DNA from: Gammaproteobacteria bacterium | Lineage (GTDB): Bacteria; Pseudomonadota; Gammaproteobacteria; UBA6429; Thiohalophilaceae | DNA: 64,000 nt | NCBI GenBank assembly: GCA_022712915.1 | Contig: JAFLJQ010000267.1 | Location: 1-64,000, forward strand | Reading direction: 5' to 3' | Shown here: positions 57,800-64,000 of the stretch, in pieces | Numbering within the stretch: the first letter of the stretch is position 1 | Layout of the letters: each line of letters begins with the position of its first letter | Notes under the pieces: model-generated | What the model was told of the DNA's origin: nothing | What the model saw: only the letters and a program-made list of their open reading frames with translations | Databases searched by the model: none | Translations under genes and position numbers: made by a program

Positions 57800-59731
57800 T
57801 TATTCAAGCACTTGAGCAGTTTCTGCATTAGCATTATCAGTGGATTCATGCTCCTCACTTTTTGCCAACTGCAGTTTTTGCACTTCATAGCGCAATACGG
57901 CACGCCGATCCTCTTCCTTGGTCACTTTTAACAGACGTTGATAGATAAAAAATGCATCCTCAATCAAACCAGCCTTACCCAGTGATTTTGCCGCCTGATA
58001 ACGTGCTGTTTGCCCCCACGGGTCCCAGCCCTTGCCATCAAGTAACATGGCGGACTTCAAATAAAGTTCTGCCGCATCGGCATAACGCGACTGGGCATGG
58101 CGTGAGTCGGCCATCCAGTAATACAGTTCACGTTGTAATTTTTTGTCCTTGCTTGAGTTAATCACGCCATCAAACAACTGATAGGCCGAATCATGCTCAC
58201 CCACAGTCTGTAAATCAAATACCACTTGTAAAAATTGATCAATCTGCGTCCGGCTCGCTTCTGGATAGGTTTGCGTAAAACGTGCCAGAGCCAACACACC
58301 CTTGCGTGGTTGACCACCCAGAATCAGGATCCGCGCACGTCGAAGATGCCACATATAGCTGGCCTTGTCCTTAGGCGGCTCATTCAAGCCTGCCATGATT
58401 TGTGAGGCGAGAGGAATATTCTGCCTGGCCAGGGCAATATCAACTAGAGAACGTCGCACCGGTTCAGGAATATCGGTTGTAGCAGGGTACAACTTGCTAT
58501 GAGTAAAAAGTTGCAAGATTAAATGGCTTTTATTGTGTAGAGTACGAATCGAGTTGATAAATAATGTTGCCGCCTTCAGGCGATTTTCGGCATTGCTGCC
58601 ACGGTGCATTAATAATACATAAATAGCCCGTTTCTTAACAGGAAATTGAGTACTTGCACCAGCAGCGTATTTAAACCATGCCTCATCCTGGCCGATCAAA
58701 AGCTGAGCCTCGTTACCGGCATAAAGAGCATAATCAAGGTAGGCATTCCATAAACTGTCCGCATCAAAACTAAATAATTTATCAACAACCAACCGCTTTG
58801 TATCGGCAACAACATGCTCCAGCGCATTTGCGGCAGAGCCTCTATCACCACCCCGTTGCGCCGCCTCGGCTACGATGGCCCAAAGTGATATCCTTAATAA
58901 CGCGCCTCCCCGTTTACCGCGCATGTGTCTAAGGGCTGCCTGCATCACTTTGACTGGACTTCTCCCCTCACTGCGCAACTGGGCCAACAAAAATAACATT
59001 CCGGCTTCCGGATCCTTCGTATGATCAACCAATAACTCAACCGCCTCGGCCGGGCGCTGCATCATAAGCAAAACCCGGGCGCGCAAAAATAGAATTGCCT
59101 TCTCATCAGTTGAGTAATCCTGCTGGAAACGCAGAATCGAAATCAGTGCATCACCACCCACCCCTTCAGCAATATAGCTATGAATAATCATTCGTCGCCA
59201 TTGTTGCACGCTATCAAGGCTGGCTTCACCTTCCTCACCACTGGTAGACAGAATCAATGCACGTAACTGCTCACGAGCCTGTTTGCCTTTTTGAAGTTGC
59301 AGATAGGCCTGCGCCTTTTGTGTACGTACCCAGAGAAAAAAATTTTTCGAGACGGTAGCAGGAAGCTGATCTGCCCTGTTGATGACACTATCCCAGTCTT
59401 GATTAGTTTCGTAAATATTCAGACGCAACTCTTCCCAGATCATCCAGCGAAGAACTTGTGGGTGGATATCCTGTTGCACACGATCCATCATACGCAAGGC
59501 CAAACTTGGCGCACCAGCATCGGCAATATTTCTCGCTTCCTGCAATTGCTTATCATCAACTACAGAAGCAACTTTATCGGCAACGTTGATAACCATACTC
59601 GAAGGAGGGGTGACTTTATGCTCAGTCGCCTCGCTGCCCGTTTTTTGACTGGCAATGGACTGACTGCACCACACAAATTGTGCGATGAAAATACCTAAGA
59701 TAAGCTTGCTGTTGTTTTTTAGAGCTAACAT
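57800..59731 (-). CDS. Exported helical-repeat protein, function unknown
   Basis: 643 residues with a signal peptide (MLALKNNSKLILGIFIAQFVWCSQSIAS, cleaved near residue 28). The mature part is made of helical pairs resembling TPR units, e.g. RARVLLMMQRPAEAVELLVDHTKDPEAG and YYWMADSRHAQSRYADAAELYLKSAML, given by motif only at about 225-255 and 560-590. The C-terminus is acidic with an ending NANAETAQVLE. I cannot name a family. Its gene sits between the rplS terminator and ogt and probably has its own promoter. Confidence 0.8.
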   Translation of the reverse strand: MLALKNNSKLILGIFIAQFVWCSQSIASQKTGSEATEHKVTPPSSMVINVADKVASVVDDKQLQEARNIADAGAPSLALRMMDRVQQDIHPQVLRWMIWEELRLNIYETNQDWDSVINRADQLPATVSKNFFLWVRTQKAQAYLQLQKGKQAREQLRALILSTSGEEGEASLDSVQQWRRMIIHSYIAEGVGGDALISILRFQQDYSTDEKAILFLRARVLLMMQRPAEAVELLVDHTKDPEAGMLFLLAQLRSEGRSPVKVMQAALRHMRGKRGGALLRISLWAIVAEAAQRGGDRGSAANALEHVVADTKRLVVDKLFSFDADSLWNAYLDYALYAGNEAQLLIGQDEAWFKYAAGASTQFPVKKRAIYVLLMHRGSNAENRLKAATLFINSIRTLHNKSHLILQLFTHSKLYPATTDIPEPVRRSLVDIALARQNIPLASQIMAGLNEPPKDKASYMWHLRRARILILGGQPRKGVLALARFTQTYPEASRTQIDQFLQVVFDLQTVGEHDSAYQLFDGVINSSKDKKLQRELYYWMADSRHAQSRYADAAELYLKSAMLLDGKGWDPWGQTARYQAAKSLGKAGLIEDAFFIYQRLLKVTKEEDRRAVLRYEVQKLQLAKSEEHESTDNANAETAQVLE

Positions 59732-59766
59732 AAAAAAACGGGTAGCGCCCTGTTAACGATACCCGT
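59732..59766 (-). terminator. Intrinsic terminator of the rpsP-rplS operon
   Basis: On the minus strand ACGGGTA and TACCCGT form a seven-bp stem around a loop of about 15 bases, followed by TTTTTTTA. It ends right at the ATG of the next gene, so read-through, if any, would be the only link between rplS and the repeat protein. Confidence 0.8.
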
Positions 59767-59823
59767 CCATTATGAACTGCTTTAAGATCAATTTATACCT
59801 GCCGACTGACAGGAAAACAATCC

Positions 59824-60171
59824 CTAAGAAAGTTTTTCCTTGATGCGCGCTGACCTACCCTGACGATCACGCAAATAATACAATTTGGCACGACGCACAG
59901 CACCACGGCGTTTAACCTGGATATTGTCAATACTCTGACTATAGCTCTGGAAAACACGTTCTACGCCTTCGCCGTGTGAAATCTTGCGCACGGTGAATGA
60001 AGAATTCAGACCACGATTACGTTTAGCAATGACCACACCTTCATACGCTTGCAGGCGCTCACGTGTACCTTCCTTAACCTTAACTTGTACGATTACCGTA
60101 TCACCTGGACCAAATTCGGGGATCTCTCGGTTCATTTGCTCGGCTTCTAATTGGTCAATAATGTTACTCAT
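59824..60171 (-). CDS. rplS: 50S ribosomal protein L19
   Basis: 115 residues from the ATG at 60171 ([24 protein letters not shown]). Conserved [29 protein letters not shown] and the closing [18 protein letters not shown] identify it (about 20-48 and 97-114). Located at the 30S-50S interface in the ribosome. Last gene of the rpsP-rimM-trmD-rplS operon. Confidence 0.97.
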   Translation of the reverse strand: MSNIIDQLEAEQMNREIPEFGPGDTVIVQVKVKEGTRERLQAYEGVVIAKRNRGLNSSFTVRKISHGEGVERVFQSYSQSIDNIQVKRRGAVRRAKLYYLRDRQGRSARIKEKLS

Positions 60172-60201
60172 GGTCCACTCCAACGCTAACGCTCATTTAA
60201 T

Positions 60202-60948
60202 CTATTGTATGACTTCATGCTCTTGAATAAATTCTTCGAGCAGTCGCTGTTGTTCCTCACTTAATGCCAGTTCTGTCAGCAAGTCCGGCCGCCGTATCCA
60301 GGTACGTCCCAGAGACTGCTTCAACCGCCAACGACGAATTTTTTCATGATCGCCACTTAACAGCACTGGCGGTACTTCCATACCATCAATCTTTTCGGGT
60401 CGCGTAAAGTGAGGATAATCCAGCAACCCTTGCATGAAGGAATCCTCACTTGCAGAGTCCTCATGCCCCAACACCCCCGGTAACAACCGGGTAATGCCAT
60501 CAATCAAAACCATAGCGGCCAGTTCACCACCACTTAAAACATAATCACCGATCGACCATTCCTCATCAACCTCGGCTCGAATCAAGCGTTCATCCACGCC
60601 TTCGTACCGACCACAAACAAGTACCATGCGCTGCCGCCGAGATAATTTCAGCAAGCTTGCCTGATCCAGAATCCGACCCTGTGGTGAAAGATAAATCACC
60701 GAGACCGGTTGTTCATCGCTTGCCCTTGCCACCTGAATGGCCTGCTGTAAGGGCTCGACCATCATCACCATACCAGGACCACCACCATACGGTCGGTTGT
60801 CAACTGTCCGGTGCGTATCCTGGGTGAAGTCCCGAGGATTGACCAAAGCCAGTTCTAAAATACCCCGTTCCACCGCTCGGGAGGTGATCCCATAAACAGA
60901 AATGGCATCGAACATGGCCGGAAACAACGTTACGACATCAATGTGCAT
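60202..60948 (-). CDS. trmD: tRNA (guanine-N1)-methyltransferase
   Basis: Methylates G37 of several tRNAs, using the trefoil-knot SPOUT fold. 248 residues: [23 protein letters not shown] (about 40-62), [12 protein letters not shown] (substrate/SAM loop) and [19 protein letters not shown] are all conserved. C-terminal [18 protein letters not shown] matches the tRNA-binding domain. It lies between rimM and rplS. Confidence 0.98.
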   Translation of the reverse strand: MHIDVVTLFPAMFDAISVYGITSRAVERGILELALVNPRDFTQDTHRTVDNRPYGGGPGMVMMVEPLQQAIQVARASDEQPVSVIYLSPQGRILDQASLLKLSRRQRMVLVCGRYEGVDERLIRAEVDEEWSIGDYVLSGGELAAMVLIDGITRLLPGVLGHEDSASEDSFMQGLLDYPHFTRPEKIDGMEVPPVLLSGDHEKIRRWRLKQSLGRTWIRRPDLLTELALSEEQQRLLEEFIQEHEVIQ

Positions 60949-60961
60949 CGCCTAAACCGGC

Positions 60962-61492
60962 TCACTCACCTAAATATCCCGGATCCCAGTCAATCCGCAA
61001 AAAACCCTTTACCAGATCAATCTCTTTCACGACATCCCCCTTCACATAGGGAATCAGCAATTCCTGCTTATCCGTGGTCTTGATCACCAGCACATCATTT
61101 GCGCCGGTTTCAAGGAGGTGATCAATCTTACCAAGGGCCTCACCATTCTGGTTCAACACCTCAAGACCAATCAGGTCGGCCCAGTAATATTCATCTTTCG
61201 CCAGCTCTGGCAACTGATCGCGATCTACCGCTACATCCGCCCCCAACAATGGGCTCGCCTCATCCCGGTTGGTACACTTTTCCAGCCGAGCAATAATGCC
61301 CTTGCCGTGTACCTGACCTTGTGAGACCCCAAACGGTTGCCAGCAACCACCCAGTTTCAAATACCAGGGTGAATAATCGAGAATGCTGGCAATTGGATCA
61401 GCATCAGAATAGACCTTAACCCAGCCCTTCACTCCGAACAGCCCAGATACACGGCCAAGCACAACCCGTTGTTTCGAGTCTTGTTCGACCAT
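60962..61492 (-). CDS. rimM: Ribosome maturation factor RimM
   Basis: 16S rRNA processing protein of 176 residues that binds S19. The N-terminal RimM domain starts VVLGRVSGLFGVKGWVKVYSD and the PRC-barrel C-terminal domain has EYYWADLIGLEVLNQNGE and DVLVIKTTDKQELLIPYV. It follows rpsP by 10 bases. Confidence 0.96.
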   Translation of the reverse strand: MVEQDSKQRVVLGRVSGLFGVKGWVKVYSDADPIASILDYSPWYLKLGGCWQPFGVSQGQVHGKGIIARLEKCTNRDEASPLLGADVAVDRDQLPELAKDEYYWADLIGLEVLNQNGEALGKIDHLLETGANDVLVIKTTDKQELLIPYVKGDVVKEIDLVKGFLRIDWDPGYLGE

Positions 61493-61502
61493 ATCGGGTT
61501 AC

Positions 61503-61745
61503 TTACGCAGCCTGCTCCTTAAGCAGCTTGCCAACGCGATCAGACGTTTGAGCACCCTGCTCCAACCAGTAATCAATGCGCTCACGTTTAATATTCAAAC
61601 GTTCTTCGTTGCCGCGAGCTACCGGATTAAAAAACCCAACGCGCTCAATGTATCGGCCATCACGGCTTCTACGGCTATCAGTAACTACCATGTGGTAGAA
61701 AGGACGCTTTTTCGCGCCACCTCGTGCTAGACGAATGGTTACCAT
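61503..61745 (-). CDS. rpsP: 30S ribosomal protein S16
   Basis: 80 residues, starting [21 protein letters not shown] and containing [19 protein letters not shown], both universally conserved. First gene of the rpsP-rimM-trmD-rplS operon. The 149-base gap to ffh leaves room for its own promoter. Confidence 0.98.
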   Translation of the reverse strand: MVTIRLARGGAKKRPFYHMVVTDSRRSRDGRYIERVGFFNPVARGNEERLNIKRERIDYWLEQGAQTSDRVGKLLKEQAA

Positions 61746-61894
61746 ATCGTTCTAAATCCTTCAAAAATCAGTTAACTTCACTCAATAAAAATACCGCCCT
61801 CGTGGACGACTTTTCATGGAATCGCGCATTTTACTGGAATTCCTCGAAAAGTGAAGTGCTTATGCAAAAGAAAAGTATAATTTTTGGCGTAAAC

Positions 61895-63250
61895 CTACAT
61901 CATACCGGGTGGAAACTGCCCCTTCATACCCCGCAACATCTTTCCCATGCCTCCCTTACCCATCTTTTTCATCATTTTCTGCATCTGGGTAAATTGCTTG
62001 AGTAAACGATTCACATCCTGCACCTGGGTACCAGATCCAACAGCGATGCGACGCTTACGCGAACCCTTGATAATATCCGGCTTGCGGCGCTCTTTGGGGG
62101 TCATGGAATTAATAATGGCCTCCATACGGCCCATTTGCTTCTCGTCCAACTGTCCTGGCAACTGCGCAGGCAGGCTTGGCATGCCCGGTAATTTATCCAT
62201 CAGGCTACTGATTCCACCCATTTTTTTCAGTTGTTGAAACTGTTCCTTAAAGTCTTCCAGATCAAAACCCTTACCTTTTTTGACCTTACGAGCCAATTTT
62301 TCAGCCTGTTCGAGATCAACATTCTGCTGAACCTGTTCCACCAGGCTGACCACATCGCCCATGCCCAGAATACGTGAGGCAACTCGCTCGGGATGAAAAG
62401 CCTCCAGGGCTGTACTTTTCTCTCCCACCCCCAGGAACTTGATCGGTTTACCGGTAATATGACGAATGGACAGGGCCGCCCCGCCACGGGCATCACCATC
62501 GGTTTTGGTTAGAATAATACCGCTAAGCGGCAAAGCATCATCAAAGGCCTTGGCCGTATTAGCGGCATCCTGACCGGTCATACTATCGACTACAAACAGG
62601 GTTTCGACCGGATCCAGCACCTTATGCAGATCCTTAATTTCACCCATCATCTCAGTGTCAATATGCAAACGACCAGCTGTATCTACAATTAATACATCTT
62701 TATGCTGAATTTTAGCTTCGTGAAGGGCTGCCTTGGCAATATTGGTTGGTTTTTGTTTTGGATCACTGGGGAAAAAATCCACCCCCACCTCACCGGCCAC
62801 GGTCTTGAGCTGCTCAATCGCAGCGGGCCGATAGACGTCAACACTGACCACCATAACGGATTTTTTCTGGGTCTCTTTTAACCAAAGCGCGAGCTTGCCG
62901 ACGGTCGTGGTCTTGCCCGCCCCCTGCAAACCAGCCATAAGAATAATTGCCGGAGGGGTAACGTTAAGCTGAAGACCTGTATTCGCCTCACCCATCAGGC
63001 GGGTCAATTCATCATTGACGATCTTAATGAAGACCTGACCAGGGCTGAGACTCTTCAGTACCGCCTCGCCTACCGCCTGAACCCGAACCTGCTCAATAAA
63101 GTCCTTTACCACGGGTAGGGCTACGTCGGCCTCCAGCAAGGCCATACGTACCTCACGCAGTGTATCTTTTATGTTATCGTCACTCAGGCGGCCAACACCA
63201 CGCAAGTTACGTACCGTCTTGCCAAGTCGTTCACTTAAACTGTCAAACAT
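61895..63250 (-). CDS. ffh: Signal recognition particle protein Ffh
   Basis: GTPase of the signal recognition particle that targets inner membrane proteins. 451 residues: N domain (1-90), G domain with GLQGAGKTTTVGKLALW (about 107-123), DTAGRL, TKTDGDARGG and GVGEKSTALEAF, then the methionine-rich M domain (about 300-451) ending in MKGQFPPGMM with its RNA-binding GSGTQVQDVNRLLKQF. Located upstream of rpsP, as in E. coli. Confidence 0.98.
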   Translation of the reverse strand: MFDSLSERLGKTVRNLRGVGRLSDDNIKDTLREVRMALLEADVALPVVKDFIEQVRVQAVGEAVLKSLSPGQVFIKIVNDELTRLMGEANTGLQLNVTPPAIILMAGLQGAGKTTTVGKLALWLKETQKKSVMVVSVDVYRPAAIEQLKTVAGEVGVDFFPSDPKQKPTNIAKAALHEAKIQHKDVLIVDTAGRLHIDTEMMGEIKDLHKVLDPVETLFVVDSMTGQDAANTAKAFDDALPLSGIILTKTDGDARGGAALSIRHITGKPIKFLGVGEKSTALEAFHPERVASRILGMGDVVSLVEQVQQNVDLEQAEKLARKVKKGKGFDLEDFKEQFQQLKKMGGISSLMDKLPGMPSLPAQLPGQLDEKQMGRMEAIINSMTPKERRKPDIIKGSRKRRIAVGSGTQVQDVNRLLKQFTQMQKMMKKMGKGGMGKMLRGMKGQFPPGMM

Positions 63251-63315
63251 TAAAACTACCCATTCGCCGCACTGAAGAGCACTTCAGCAGGCCATTGTTA
63301 TCATCAGAACGGGTA

Positions 63316-64000
63316 TTATAACGTGATTATCTGACCGCCGTGCAGCGAGTCAACGGTGTGAGTAGTAATTTCCTGTCGACATTCATCGAGAATCCTGGTT
63401 TCTGCACCGGGTTTGTGATGGCTAAGGTAGATTTTTGCTGGGTGTTTGAGTTTCACTAGATCGGCCGCCAGGGTACTGGGGCAATAATGCCCAGCCTGTC
63501 GGCTAAGTTTTAAATCACTATTTGTAAAGGCCGCTTCGACAATCAGGCTATCTAACCGTTCGAGTTCATTCAGCACTGGCCATAAGGTCTCGTTGGTCGT
63601 AGTGTCGCCGCTAAAGGCGACCGTATGGTTTGCCGTACTCATGATATAACCTACCGCAGGTACCACATGTCTCACCGTAACCATAGACAATGTGACGCTG
63701 CCCAATTTCAATGACTCACCTGGATTTAAGGTTTCATAACATAAAACCGGCTTATCGGTTGTTGGCAGCACCGAAAAGTCAGGCCAAATAACATTATTGA
63801 AAATGTGATCCTGGACGGCCTTAAGGGTAGCTGGCTGGGCATGTATCACGAGGGGTGTCGTTATGCGGTCAAAGATACTATCAATCAATAGGGGCAAACC
63901 AGCAACGTGATCAAGATGTGAGTGAGTCAAAAACACATGACGAACACAAGTCATCTCCTGCAGGGTTAAATCACCCAGCCCGGTTCCTGCATCGATTAAA
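63316..64000 (-). CDS. Metallo-beta-lactamase-fold phosphodiesterase (partial)
   Basis: The frame stays open to the window edge (LIDAGTGLGDLTLQEMTCVRH...), so the N-terminus is missing and an internal Met at 63954 is not the start. Metal ligands of the fold are visible in THSHLDHVAGL, the His in TVRHVVP, the Asp in AFSGDTTTNE and the late His in LSHHKPG. The order HLDHVAGL...FNNVIWPDF resembles class II cyclic-nucleotide phosphodiesterases (PDE1/CpdP type). The substrate (cAMP or other) is inferred only. Divergent or independent from ffh: same strand, 65-base gap. Confidence 0.8.
   Translation of the reverse strand, partial: LIDAGTGLGDLTLQEMTCVRHVFLTHSHLDHVAGLPLLIDSIFDRITTPLVIHAQPATLKAVQDHIFNNVIWPDFSVLPTTDKPVLCYETLNPGESLKLGSVTLSMVTVRHVVPAVGYIMSTANHTVAFSGDTTTNETLWPVLNELERLDSLIVEAAFTNSDLKLSRQAGHYCPSTLAADLVKLKHPAKIYLSHHKPGAETRILDECRQEITTHTVDSLHGGQIITL

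Overview
The window is chromosomal DNA of a gammaproteobacterium. The evidence is the gene order rlmE-ftsH-folP-glmM-tpiA-secG-leuU-nuo, carAB-greA, hrcA-grpE-dnaK-dnaJ-dapB, fur/bamE/rnfH/ratA, smpB-ssrA, xerD-dsbC and ffh-rpsP-rimM-trmD-rplS, plus a tmRNA tag ending in YALAA. Separate nuoC and nuoD genes and a NuoG without the extra N7 cluster argue against an enteric. The genus cannot be fixed from sequence alone.

Layout. 1-710: noncoding, with the edge of a gene leaving the window. 711-15164: a complete 14-gene complex I operon (nuoA-N, minus strand) with a sigma70-type promoter. 15165-16500: gene-poor, decayed DNA ending in a relic of a P4-type integrase. 16523-20836: a small (about 4.2 kb) integrative element in the 3' end of tRNA-Leu(GAG), flanked by about 94-bp direct repeats. 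It carries a tyrosine integrase, an AlpA-like regulator, three unassigned proteins and two small lipoproteins, and it separates nuo from secG-leuU. 20819-27307: housekeeping cluster leuU, secG, tpiA, glmM, folP, ftsH, rlmE. 27346-33264: yhbY, a DUF4149-like membrane protein, greA, carB, carA.

33265-37980 is a tandem duplication of a lipoprotein gene (PPC-like domains and MopE-type metal-binding motifs). The second copy is frameshifted, and a 3' scrap of dapB lies at the junction. 37983-44091: dapB and the chaperone cluster, with a perfect CIRCE operator before hrcA and a clear sigma32 promoter before dnaK. 44290-50197: nadK, recN, fur, bamE, rnfH, ratA and an NSS-family transporter. 50335-52000: smpB, tmRNA, and then a minus-strand small RNA with about a dozen GGA motifs, many in hairpin loops, ending in an intrinsic terminator. 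This looks like a CsrB/RsmZ-type CsrA antagonist. 52163-63250: AddA-like helicase-nuclease, dsbC, xerD, ogt, a large periplasmic repeat protein, rplS-trmD-rimM-rpsP and ffh. The last gene is a partial metallo-beta-lactamase-fold phosphodiesterase.

Four copies of a dispersed, short, palindrome-rich repeat, two with clear terminal inverted repeats, sit between housekeeping genes. I saw no CRISPR array, no rRNA and no complete insertion sequence. The most notable signals are the Csr-type RNA, the layered integration at leuU, the repeat family, and a 68-bp block almost identical between the leaders of the two diverged lipoprotein paralogues.
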